Assembly (NCBI GenBank): GCA_036940085.1
Contig: JALLBK010000162.1
Location: 1 to 33,811, forward strand
Origin: Discostella pseudostelligera
Lineage: Eukaryota; Bacillariophyta; Thalassiosirophyceae; Thalassiosirales; Thalassiosiraceae
Direction: 5' to 3'
DNA length: 33,811 bases
Shown here piece by piece: positions 8,618 through 19,357 of the stretch. The translations under genes were made by a program, and so were the position numbers. Under the pieces are notes generated by a model. The model was given only the letters and a program-made list of their open reading frames with translations, was not told the DNA's origin and searched no databases. Every line of letters starts with the position of its first letter. Within the stretch, counting starts at the first letter, position 1.

Positions 8618-11600
8618 ATGGATACCAATGAGAGTGATAGCCAAGGTCAAAGAGACAATGATGACGACGATGACAACACCACTGGCATGCATACGCGTCT
8701 ATTATCCCGCCGTGTATTATGTTGGCCTTCTAGTATTCTATCAGGAAGCGGCAACGCCAAAATTGACGCAGGGGTGCCAATTATGATAGAGATGGCAGTA
8801 GTAGTAAGTCAGGCGAATTTCCATTATTTGTTTTGTTATCGGACAAGCATATGGAAGCACGTGGGTGAGCTTCAAACACCTTAGGCAGCTCACGTAAAAC
8901 GTGGTCGACAAAAGGATAATACGGATGACGAAGAAAATGGACATGACAATCATGGCTGTAGCAAGAATATTCATAGCAAACGAGGTACTCCTAAATTCGA
9001 CGAGCGTGCCGCAGATGCATTGGAGGCAGTACGATCCATAATTTTTCTGCTTGGAGTGGGAGGGTTAGGGACATCTAGTACTGAGACACAGAAACAAAAC
9101 ATGCCGATCAGCAGTGCGACAAATCGAGGAAGAGGCATAATGAACGATATGAATGAGAAACATTCAAAATCTCTGGCCGCAGCGGAGAAGAAGAGGAAGG
9201 TAACGCAGCCTCTGTCCATACGCATTGTTGCAAATGATGGACAGGTCCATTTCTTCTACGCATTGCGTGTACTACCGAATGGCATATCAAAGAAGTCCAT
9301 GATGAACTCCAACGACAGCGAATCCATGAATAATATGGACCTATCCAATAGTTTTGCGGCCCTGTTGTTTGGATCGAAACTATTTTCAAAGATAAACTCA
9401 AATGTACTACCACCGAGTCATCCACATTCATCCGTGCAACTATCTCTGATTGATAGCTCAACAATTGAAGACGACGACACACGTGGCGTGAATAGTAACA
9501 ATCCATTATCATGGCATGCTGATTACGACACTGACTTCGATATGATTATCATTGAGAAGGATCAAAATTCTAATTGGTCAAGCCTTGACCTATTTGATGC
9601 GTCAATCGACCCGCCTCCCCTTCACATGTGCACTTTACAGCGTAGCAACACTCTAACTGGGACATGCATCACATCTGACACGAACAAAAGCTATCTTGCT
9701 TTATGCGGGAGGGGATTGTGGCGCATTGTATCCAAAGGCGTCTTGACACAAGTGTATCAACACTCAACAACGTGTCTCGTGTGTGGTGCATAGGGGGACA
9801 GGCAAGTTGATACATTTTTTTGTATTTCATCGTGTTATGAATTGCTTTGATAATTGTCTTCTTCATTCTTTTTATCAGGGTTGGTCGCTTGTTGGAACAT
9901 ACTTTATCTGTTGGGATGGTGCTTCGGATGATAGCCAAGGACCTTTTTTTCTTCCCGTTTGAGCCACTCGCTCTCAGTGAACACTCTCTTTCATCCTGTC
10001 TGAATTCTGCAGTGGTGCCACTCATGGTTATGTCAAGTATGTTGAAAAAGTGGTGGAATGTTCCCGTCATACAGTGGACAACCCGTCTACAACTCCAGCA
10101 CTTCAAAACAAAATGCCGGGGAGAGTGATGAGTTTTCCTTGCGCTTCGCACCTGAAAATTCAATTTCCACCACATTGAAAGAATCTATCCAGTTGGCTGC
10201 TATCATTGAAGGAGGGTTGGATGACATATGTGTACATGCACTCGAAAGTATATCCGCCAACTGTCATCAAATGCTAGAAGCCAATGCGAAATCAATGGTC
10301 GGGAGTCGAGTTTGAAGTGCTTGAGAATGTCGCACTATGAGATGTCCAATCGGTTATTACGAAATTGTTCAAGCTTGACTATGCGTGATGACTCAAAAGA
10401 AAACTGAGGAATTGCTCCCAGGCAAGGCAAGATAAGCTAGAATGCTTTTCATGATTTGATTTGAGATCGCGTCCTTCGTTCCGTCCTTACGTTAATTGCA
10501 TTTCTATTTCGACAGTCATCGTTGCAACAGTCAGACTGGGTTCACGCTTCCAATCTTTGACTCTACGAACGAATATAATTGCAAATCCAATATCAACCCC
10601 GTATCAGACTGTTTTAAGCTGGTTATGTCAACGGCATGACTACTACACTGCTGCAAGCGTCACGCTAAGTTTGCTCAATGATACTGAAGCTGTGTACAAA
10701 TTGGGTGGGATTTCAAAGTCATTAGAAGAATCAAGTTATTATCACATGGGAGTGCTAGATGGCATTAAGCCTCTGTCCACTGATTCGTCTCGCGAAGATA
10801 CGTCAGAAACTTGGTTTCTCTTGCTGACATGGCGGTGGCGTGTCTCATAAAAGGTGGCGCATGCATGTCTTCGACCTTGGAGGGATTTTATCAAGGGTAC
10901 GTCTTTTACTGTACCGTACTTCTTCCGCATTCCAATCGGCAGTCGTTCAATAACCTCCTCCACTTTACTCGCAGAATAACTCCACAGTGCCCCTCATGCA
11001 CCTATAATGCTCGTTGCTACTTTAGCTGCAGCTGTGATGAAGGAGCCATTGTCTGAGGTAGAACAAAACAAAGCCGATAATATCGTCGACATGGTATCAG
11101 CTGCTAGCAACCCAAGCGAAGATGTTATTTGGCCATTGCGTCATCTCATGAAATTGGCAGTTGTCAGAAATTGCCTTCCATCAGCAATCTTGATGCTTGA
11201 TGGAGAGAAGGGTCTCAACTTTCAATGCGAATACTGCTGAATGCAGTTTGTGACCTGGCCGGGAGAAAGAGTGATGTTCAGCCGAATTTTATATTTTCAT
11301 TTGATGGAGCAATAGTGATGCAACAATGTGTACTGGCAGACAATCTGCAGGCGGCTGCTTTTATGGTTGAGGGTAAAAAAGGGCTGATTATTGAGTGCAT
11401 GGACTTGCTTGTATCCAACTTTGATGTGACAGTGCAAGATGCAGAGTTGATATTGTTTGTTTGTTTGTTTGTCAATTCGTTGATGGAGCTGAAGAGGACT
11501 TTTTCACTTCTGTTTGGAGAGGATTCCAAACAAGAAGCGGATGCCACAATTTTCGTGCCGAGTGAAAGCCACCGACATCTGTTGTGGCTCCTTCAGGAAC

Positions 11601-12111
11601 ACGTTCTCAGTATTCACACATACGGAGACTTCAACGCAGAATCCCAAAGTAGTACAGGAAAGGTAACACCTGTTTTTGCCGGAAGATTTTGCTTCCGTGC
11701 TTGGTACTGTTTGACGAGCCCCTCGACCCTTCAAAGTTCTGCTTGATGGCTGGAAAATTGGTTACTTCGTCGCGTTGAATTGGCAAGTGGCGAATCTCCG
11801 AAGCGACTTGCGTGTGCAGCCCTAGCACGTGTGCTGCTCTGGGCAGATGAATCGGATGGTATTGATTTTATGATAACATTGAAGAGGAGGAGGAGTAGGG
11901 GGAGGAGGAAGAAGAACAGCCACTAACAATCCTTGCTACGGTGATAGGATTGAAACGACAATATTTGGCAGAATTAGCCCAAGCGTGTTGTGGTCTACTC
12001 CAATCCATTCCACCACATCTTGTGGAGGAGTTGATGAGCAGCTGCACTGCGGGTGGTCCCAATTTGGTTTCAATTGAATCAAGTCTTGTTGTGAACACTG
12101 CGCAGCAATAA
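8618..12111 (+). pseudogene. Unidentified multi-exon gene, heavily disrupted
   Basis: I do not recognise the product. From ATG 8618 the frame reads through a clean 81-base intron (8804-8884, GTAAGT...TTAG) into a long exon, stopped by TAG at 9791. A GC-AG intron (9802-9878, ACAG/GCAAGT...ATCAG) restores the frame exactly (…VGRLLEHTLSVGMVL). Further protein-like pieces follow in shifting frames: 10058-10315, 10461-10820, 10811-10896, a likely intron 10897-10974 (GTACGT...CGCAG), 11007-11240, 11225-11700, about 11740-11870, and 11930-12111. Helical segments such as LLNAVCDLAGRKSDV and LACAALARVLLWADES suggest a large alpha-solenoid-like protein. That is inference only. Stops and at least four frame changes point to a pseudogene. 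Dense indel errors in the assembly are the main alternative. Confidence 0.55.
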
Positions 12112-13158
12112 ACCAGCAAGTACTAATTGATTGATTGTTGCAATTCATCATCTGCTTCAGAGGACATGCAGTCCCAATACCAATAATCAGGAACGTTCTC
12201 ATTCATAATGGTGCGATCCAGAATATCGCTGTCACATTTGAGCATCTTCATGTCAAACTCTGCAGACGGGTCGGCAACAACTGCGACGACATCGACGGTG
12301 ATGAACAGGAAGTTGACCAGGACGACGACGTCATCATTGTCGTTCATCAATTCATATTATTCATTATATCAATTATTGTCGTCTTCATCATCGTCGTCGT
12401 CGTCATCGTTTCATTAACAATTGAATTAATCGCCGTCATCATTGAATATACAAATTAATAGTCGTCGTCGTAATAGTTGATTCCGTCGTCGTCGGTGTCC
12501 TCGTCATCATCATTATTGTGGCAGTTGCAATCATGTTTCATTGCACCGATCTGAGCCTGAAATTGTTGCTGCATCTGATGCAAGTTCTTGGTTGTTATTG
12601 ACATCGCTGCTGCTGCTGCTGCCAACGGTGTTGCAAATTTTCAATCATTTGAATTTAACCTTTCCATTTCCATTGTTGATTGTTGTTTTGTTTCCATTCT
12701 ATACTAATGATAACATCGCCGACACTGCTGTCACATCCTGGTTGTTGCATCAGCATCATCATCAGCATCAGCAGCGAGTCGGCAGTGGATTAGAGCGCCT
12801 CACATCTTGACGACGACGACGACGACGATGTGATTGCTGCATCAGCGGTGACGACGACGACAATTTGATTGTTGCATCAGCATCAGCGGGGAGTCGGCAG
12901 TGGATTGGCGCTCCCCACATGTCTTGATGACGACGATAACGCCGCGGACGACAACGACAACGATGACGAAGACGAAGATGACGACGACTACGATGACGAA
13001 GATGATCGGCATTGCACGGACGCAGGATGCACCGAAACGGCAAAGCGGCGACGACGAGGTGGCAGCGGCTTATCACACACCCCATGACCATGACTACGAC
13101 TATCATGTTGTGGTTCATCGGATGTGAGTTTCCCGCCACAATCTGAACTACACTTGCT
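12112..13158. other. GAC/GTC-rich low-complexity spacer
   Basis: The stretch is dominated by GTC, GAC, ATC and CATCAG triplet runs on both strands, for example 12290-12520 and 12800-13000. The open frames through it only encode Asp, Ser, Val or Arg runs. No gene is supported. Confidence 0.6.
12741..12940 (+). repeat. Imperfect direct duplication of about 70 bases
   Basis: Two copies share TTGTTGCATCAGCATC, GAGTCGGCAGTGGATT and the order CACAT...CTTGA-GACGACGA. They lie at about 12741-12821 and 12868-12940, with a triplet-rich spacer. The copies differ in the number of CAT/CAG triplets. They could come from slippage or from a minisatellite. Confidence 0.55.
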
Positions 13159-13188
13159 AGAGTGACGTAGACGAAGTCGAAGTGAAAT
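13159..13188 (+). repeat. Candidate left terminal inverted repeat
   Basis: Bases 13159-13188 align with the reverse complement of 17160-17182 over AGAGTGAC, AGACGAAGT and GAAAT, with two gaps. The arms are short, so chance similarity is possible. Confidence 0.35.
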
Positions 13189-13686
13189 GGGAGACGAAGG
13201 GAAATGAGATTTGGTTCCACGTCCACACCACACACAAACACAACCTCCTCCACATACACACAAACCAAAAATCCACATAATCCACATGCGACCATGGCCA
13301 TCATGCCGCCCGTAGGGTCCGACGCCGACGGAGATTTCTCCATAACCACACCGACATATCCAACCATACTAACGCACCACGTCCGTTACTCCCCATTGCG
13401 ATTAGTCCAAGTTAGCTCCATGTATCTGATACCGCGTCGGTGACCGATTATTCATGCTTACAGTTGGTCGTTGTCCAGGAAGATCAATTGCGTGGGGTAT
13501 TGCAGCGCCAGTAACGAATCTTTTTTGAATCGACGCCAACGACTATCTCGTTGGCACACGCAAGCAACAATCATCATGTTTGGTCATTCAACAATGCACA
13601 TAATTTTACATTGCCGATGCAACAACATCTATTTACCTCGTCCTACTCATGCACATTTCAACAATCATACCGTCCATATCATCAAT

Positions 13687-16600
13687 ATGACTACTACCAT
13701 CAGTACCGTGATCTCTCCTGAAGAGAAGCAGCAAAAGAGGGAGGATTATGAGCGAATGTTAACAGAGTATTATCGTATCAATCCAGACACATACAACCCC
13801 ATCGATGAATCCATTCCAGATAATGTACCCACAAAGCAGTTCAAAGCAACAACAACAATGTATGAACTGTTGGCGCGGTTAAAGGATGCTGGTCACCTTT
13901 TGGCATCACAATTGGAGATACTGAATGACGATACTATGTCTAAAACAAAGCACAAGGAAGCGGTGAGAGTCATTGAGAAGTATGTATTGCCCATACTTCC
14001 CATTACACAGACTATATTGAAGAATGGTGCCGATAAACTCGCTCCGAAAGGTGGTGGTATCAAGGCTCAGATGAGAGACGATGTCGAAATGAAGAGGAAC
14101 TTAATGGAATCGAAGCAATATGCATCGGACAAATCAGAGGTATCATCACTACTGGTCAATTATCTCGAGACAATGGGTGCACTAAAACGAAAGCGGAAGA
14201 TACTAGTCGAAACGGTTAGAGTTACTCGGAAGAAGGTGAGGGAAGTGATTGAGGTGGAGGAGACGACACAACTACCTATACCTAAGAATGGGAAGGAGTA
14301 CGGAGTAGGGGAGTTCTTAGACTTGGTAACAGCAACTACAGATCTGAACTCGAGAGCTCGGCTACAGTTGATCAGAGCAATCATCAATAAAAAGTACGTG
14401 CCGGTAGGACTAACTTGCTTGTACGCTTATCTTAAGAGAGCGAAAAATGGTGAGATCTTTGCAATTGATCAGCCGTGGAATAAGCGAGGAGGACAGGTGA
14501 TCTGGACTAAAGCAGACATCGAGGCATATGCAAAGTGGATCAAATCCAGGCAAGGTGTCAAACACACTATTGACGATTTGAACAAGGCATTGGTAGCGAC
14601 TTTGATCAAGGGTGAGTCGACGATCGCACCAGATACTCGGCTGTGTAATGCCACTCTCATTCTCTACGGCAACCTAGTTTCGAAGACGGCTGGAATTAAT
14701 CTTTGCTACAAGATATTGCAAAGACAAATGCTCGATGGACAGCTGAACGATCGAATATCGGTACCATGGCCTTTATTGTGGTTGTTGCCGCTGCTCATTA
14801 TTTCACCGTCGATAATGAATCACCTGAAACCATGCAAGAGTTGGAAGATATGGACGATGATACTCGGGAAATGTATGACATGGTAAAGAAGTTCCATAAA
14901 GCAAAGCCTATACGGGTTAGAGATCCAAGTCTCATCATCAACCAAGACGACACAACGGATTATTTCTGCCTGGGTGTACAGAATGACAAGAAGTCTACTG
15001 AAAAGGGTATTGTTGCGTCATCTGGGCTTCCTGTGAACTACACGCATTCGACTCATCATCATGAAGACTCGCACAAGATGAATGGAATGCTTGGTAATTG
15101 TTTCAACATAGGAAAGTCGAAGAACAAACGTACCACGGTTGAGCACATCATGACCAAGAATCATCCTTTGAAGCGTAGATTGACAAGCGAGCTCAAGAGA
15201 CTCTCCGATATGAAACTGTTCCGTCATCCCAAGCATGCTCATATTGTTGACCACTTTAGCATACAGCCTGAAGTTCTTCAGACAGCTAATCTCTCCCATA
15301 ACATCGTGATCGGCTGGATTGCAAACGGTATCATCGACTCTAAACAAAGGCAATATCCTGTACTGAAGAAGGTGATAGCTATATGCAAGAAGGTACCCAA
15401 AATGGAGGACTACGAATTGAACTATTCAGCCTTCGACGCACTCTTGGATTACACTGTCAACAACGAGAATCAACACATATCCGATGAAGTGTGCATGAGC
15501 TATGGTTTTCCAAGCGACATCGATGCACATGGCGAGAGTGTAGTTAGAAGTGCAACCGTATCTCAAGAAAATCAGCAGCGAGCAAAGATTCTTACCGCCG
15601 AAGCTGAAGCGAGGAAGAGAACTCAGAGGGACAATGAGATAGAGTTGGCAAAACGAAGGAAGGATAATTTGGCCCAATCGCGAGCTGATAATGTGGTGAA
15701 TGGAGAACTCGCTGTGATAAGCAAACTATGTGGTCATGCTGGTCTGGAGGCATCGGAAGACAATGTTAGGAATTGCCAGATTGAGCATTTCAGCAAGTTG
15801 AAGAAAGACGAATAACATGCATGCATACTCGCCCGTCACCCTAAATACACTGATACCAACAAGAATGAAGTCAAGCGGTTGCTGCATCCAAATGGAAAAA
15901 AGGCACTCGCTGATGCCAAGTCTGGTATTGAGAATGCCCTATCGGTTGCATTTCAGGCGCGGACCGAAGCAAGGCGGGTGTCAGTTAAGCCTGGAAATGA
16001 AGCAGCAATGAATAATGATGAACCGACACTTACCACCGATACTGACTCACCGATGGTAATTGAAGTATTACTCAATCCTGAACTTCAAGGGATAGTAATG
16101 CCATCGGAAATTCTCTCCGATGAATCAAAGTTTCACTTGATTCGGCAGACCTTCGATTCGAAGCATAAGATGGCATGCTCAGTTACCTTTCCTCCCACTA
16201 GCGACGTCCTTGAAAAAGCTGATTGTCTATACAACCATCTCAAAATAAGGCTGGGAATCCATATCAAGTCGAGAGTGAATCAGGATCGACATAATAACAA
16301 ATGCTTGGCTTGGGCCAAAAAGAATTTGGTAGTTGTGGCTGTATACATGATTATTGCTGATCACATCGTCACTGATATCAGTTGCCTGGATGAATTTTGT
16401 TGTCTACTGAAGCCGCCATCGAACAACAATTTCTTGAAATGTTCAAACGAAGAATTGACCCATGTCGGATGCTACTTGCACTACATCGTTAACCAATCGG
16501 TTTGGGTTAGAAGCGGAAGTGCGGCAGGAGCAGGTGGATTTGGCCAACGTCTGGAACAGCATATCAAGCGAGCTGAATTAGATACAAACCCGGATAACTC

Positions 16601-16922
16601 CCAATTCTATGATAATTACCCTTCCGTCAAGAGCATTCGATCGAAGAGCAACGGTAAGCGAGGGGTGTACGAACACCTCGAAGCATATATTGGAGCGTCG
16701 TTCAGTAGAGATGACCTGCCACCGGGAGTATGCTCCAGCGGAGAGAATGTCATGTTCTTTTACAGTGATGAAGAGGTTGAATGGATTAATAATTTACACT
16801 GTCATGGAAAGCAACTGAATGAGAAGTATGTGCAAATGGTTGCTTACCTATTCGAGCTCGGATATGATCTTGCCATTTCACGGACACATTTCACAGCCCC
16901 GGCTTCGAGGGCTGTGGGTTGA
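13687..16922 (+). pseudogene. Transposase-like protein, broken and missing its core
   Basis: ATG 13687 opens a frame with a basic N-terminal part (ALKRKRKILVETVRVTRKKV) followed by helix-rich segments. The frame shifts by one at about 14700-14715 and continues with AKTNARWTAERSNIGTMAF, then NQDDTTDYFCLG, whose Asp could be the first catalytic residue. The text then passes quickly to a segment I recall as the C-terminal region of diatom transposase-like proteins (VEHIMTKNHPLKRRL, DHFSIQPEVLQTANLSHNI, NGIIDSKQRQYPVLKK). The expected long region between first Asp and this segment is largely missing, which suggests an internal deletion. A TAA at 15813 interrupts the same frame. It then reads on to 16922 with YTDTNKNEVKRLLHPNGKKA and a C-terminal part I do not recognise. 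The family assignment rests on memory. The frame breaks are seen directly. Confidence 0.55.
16892..16916 (+). other. Hairpin at the end of the transposase-like gene
   Basis: CACAGCCC (16892-16899) and GGGCTGTG (16909-16916) form a perfect 8-base stem with a 9-base loop. The TGA stop follows at 16920-16922. Confidence 0.5.
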
Positions 16923-17159
16923 TGCTCAACAATCAATAAATTGGTTGTACATTCCCAAGCATAATAATAATATGCGGCCGTCATGCAGCGGCAGATTTAA
17001 CATGTATGTAATGGTATTATTGATGATGGATTGTATCATAGTATGGAAGATATTATGGTATTGGTGGCTGAAATGAATGGCGGCAGCGGCGGTGGATGCG
17101 AAGGAGACGTAGAAAGTGGTACTATTCCTACGTAGCTTCTTGGGAGGCTAAAATGAAAT

Positions 17160-17182
17160 ATTTCACTTCGTCTGTCACTCTC
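17160..17182 (-). repeat. Candidate right terminal inverted repeat
   Basis: This is the partner of 13159-13188 in reverse complement. It lies 238 bases after the last stop of the transposase-like frame. Confidence 0.35.
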
Positions 17183-17330
17183 TAGAGAGAGCTTGTGGCC
17201 CATGGCCGATCGCTCTCCCACATTGCCACATCAACAATTGCAGAACAACAAACAACAGTGAATGTGAAGGTGAAGTAGTATCTATTAGTACTACTCTTCT
17301 CCTCTTTCTAGCAGTCTTCACTCTCTACTG

Positions 17331-17361
<31 letters not shown>

Positions 17362-17519
17362 CACTACTCTCCTCCCAGTCTCTCTCTCTCTCTCTCACTG
17401 TGGAGAGAATGAGTCATCGCACTATCTCTTCTAGTTCAGCATCAGGCTTCTCAATATTATTGATACAATTGTACAATACAATAGGTCTGCCTACCCATCA
17501 GTGAAGGAAAGTACATATC
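17183..17519 (+). promoter_or_regulatory. Upstream region of the glycosyltransferase-like gene
   Basis: It contains a (CTGCTC)-type run at about 17326-17360 and a CT run at about 17380-17398. The pair TCTCTACTGCTGCT (17322-17335) and CCCAGTCTCTC (17374-17384) also occurs upstream of the EGF-like gene at 20950-21003. It may be a promoter or initiator element, or the pyrimidine tract and acceptor of a 5' UTR intron. Confidence 0.35.
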
Positions 17520-18482
17520 ATGATGTCTATCAAACCGTTGGGCATCAGGAGACAGGTGGGAGATGCAGCAGAAGTGATGAACAAGAAGAGTTTCATTATA
17601 TTGGTGTTGATACTGACATTTCTATTCAGTATTGAATCCTTAGCCAGGGGCTGGTCCATGGCATCTAGTACAAACTGGAACTCCCTTGCCACCACAAATT
17701 CAACCGCCAACACTTTGACCACCAAAAGATTCCCCCGGATCCTGCTTTTCATTACCACTCACGTCTCGGAGGAGCACTTTCAATTCCTGGAACGATGCTG
17801 GCCATTCATTGTACAGAACACAAAACTCGTTGCAATGTCAGATATCTTTATATTCTCTACCGAAGCAAACGATCGAAATGCCAGCAAAGCAATGTTGGCT
17901 ATGGTAAATGAATTGCTCGTGGAAGCTGACTACAATTACACTCTTGAATACAAACATAATCGCACAGTAACTCTCGTTGTCTCTGAAAATCCTGGCTACC
18001 AGGAAGGAGCTAATCTTGCTCTGAAAGAGGCTGCCCTTCATGATTGGTTCGAGGGATATGACTGGGTTGTGCGGATAAACCCAGACGTCCTCATCTACAA
18101 TGATACTTGGATTCTTGATATTATGAAACATGATCAGAATGCATCAGTTATTTTTGCAGATTGCCATGACAAACCTGGCGCGGGCGCCGAACATGTGCAC
18201 ACAGACTTTATGGTATTTCGTCCCGAGGTCTTTCCCAAGGAGACATATGGCAATATGACCATCAAAGGATCACATGCAGAGACAACATCCTCTGTATTTT
18301 TTAGTCAGGTCCTCCCAAATAGAAATGAATCTTACAGATGGCTTCCAGACACTGGCAACCATGGTGGCACATGTCGCGTGGGACATCAGAAACTATGGGG
18401 CTCTCCAGTCATTCATTCCCATGAATTCATAAATTCATGTCCTCAGCCGGATAGAATAGAAGAGAACAACACCAAGCTTTGA
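17520..18482 (+). CDS. Type II membrane glycosyltransferase-like protein
   Basis: This intact 320-residue protein has a short basic N-terminus and one hydrophobic anchor at about residues 23-42 (KSFIILVLILTFLFSIESLA). A lumenal domain follows, with several N-glycosylation sequons (NRT, NDT, NAS, NMT, NES). WVVRINPDVLIYNDTWI contains a DxD-like metal/nucleotide-sugar element in the form RxNPDV. HTDFMVFRPEVFP and IHSHEFINSC resemble the acceptor-side motifs of several Golgi GT-A enzymes. It would sit in the Golgi or ER membrane and transfer a sugar. Donor and acceptor cannot be read from the sequence. Two adjacent ATG codons (17520 and 17523) make the exact start uncertain by one residue. The gene is single-exon. 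It could also be a non-catalytic relative. Confidence 0.6.
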   Translation: MMSIKPLGIRRQVGDAAEVMNKKSFIILVLILTFLFSIESLARGWSMASSTNWNSLATTNSTANTLTTKRFPRILLFITTHVSEEHFQFLERCWPFIVQNTKLVAMSDIFIFSTEANDRNASKAMLAMVNELLVEADYNYTLEYKHNRTVTLVVSENPGYQEGANLALKEAALHDWFEGYDWVVRINPDVLIYNDTWILDIMKHDQNASVIFADCHDKPGAGAEHVHTDFMVFRPEVFPKETYGNMTIKGSHAETTSSVFFSQVLPNRNESYRWLPDTGNHGGTCRVGHQKLWGSPVIHSHEFINSCPQPDRIEENNTKL

Positions 18483-19357
18483 GAGTGAAGGAGTACACGA
18501 ATCATAATGCACCACAAGAGCTAAAGGAACGAGAATGTGAGAGAAACCCCAGAGGAACGACTGTTGGTGGTGGCTGGTGGCTGTGTTCGCGGTTGAGAAT
18601 GGGAATAAAGAGAAGTGATATGTTGGATGACACCATGGTCTGCAAACTGATCCGTATATTATGGAGAAGGCGGTAGAAAATTTCGTCCAACAATACCATG
18701 ATATCAATTCGATGCTGCAGAGAGCGATCTGGGGGGGAGGGTACTACATGTATTCGAAATGATAATAAGGCAACCACGAAAACAATGGTAAAGATAAACC
18801 TCATATACGAACCACTTTGTTATGAATCATTGAGAGAGAAAATAGTTTAGGTTCAGTAATCAAAGCTGAGGACATCCCTCCAACTCAAAAATTACAACAA
18901 GAACATGGGAACGAACGCTGACAGGAAAATAGAGCGTAGGCCACATTCATTCATAATAGTGGCATTACTAGAAAGTAGATGCAATAGACTATCATCGAGT
19001 GCAATATTGTGTTTGATCGATAGTTCTTTTGTGAAAATATCATTCATATCACCACCACAGCAAGACCAGGAAGTGTGAAGATGACGGAAGTGAATATTAC
19101 GACCATCAAGGCATCGTTAAGAGATGGGGAAAGAAGGGTCTACTCTCATCTAAAGAGACATAATTGAATACATGCATCGTTTTTTGTTGATCGAGATCAT
19201 TCTCTACCGTTGGATTATGGTAGGTTGTGCATAATCAATCAATCTATATCAATTGTGGAAAGACTCTACATTAGAAGAAACATATCTTCTTCTGTCGTTG
19301 CTGCTGTGGCGAAACACAAAGGGTATTCTCTATCATCCTCTCAATTCACTACACTAT
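18483..19357. other. Intergenic region between convergent genes
   Basis: About 875 bases separate the 3' ends of two genes. I see only short frames without domains and no RNA gene. The region is unremarkable in composition. Confidence 0.5.

Larger units (their letters stand above)
13159..17182 (+). mobile_element. Candidate decayed DNA transposon
   Basis: A broken transposase-related gene (13687-16922) lies between two short inverted segments. Left 13159-13188 reads AGAGTGACGTAGACGAAGTC and ends GTGAAAT. The reverse complement of 17160-17182 reads AGAGAGTGACAGACGAAGTG and ends AAAT. They differ by small gaps. CTAG is present at both outer edges (13157-13160 and 17182-17185). I cannot assign a superfamily, and the borders are provisional. 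Confidence 0.45.

Noticed and set aside
12112..13450. Asp/Val/Arg-rich open frames in the triplet region
   Set aside because: They are by-products of GAC/GTC repeats on both strands, with no start context or conserved part.
13471..13686. N-terminal extension of the transposase-like frame upstream of ATG 13687
   Set aside because: It has no ATG at its beginning and no protein-like composition. ATG 13687 begins a charged helical segment and is preferred.
17326..17400. CRISPR-like or tandem array
   Set aside because: It is a simple CTGCTC and CT microsatellite without spacers.
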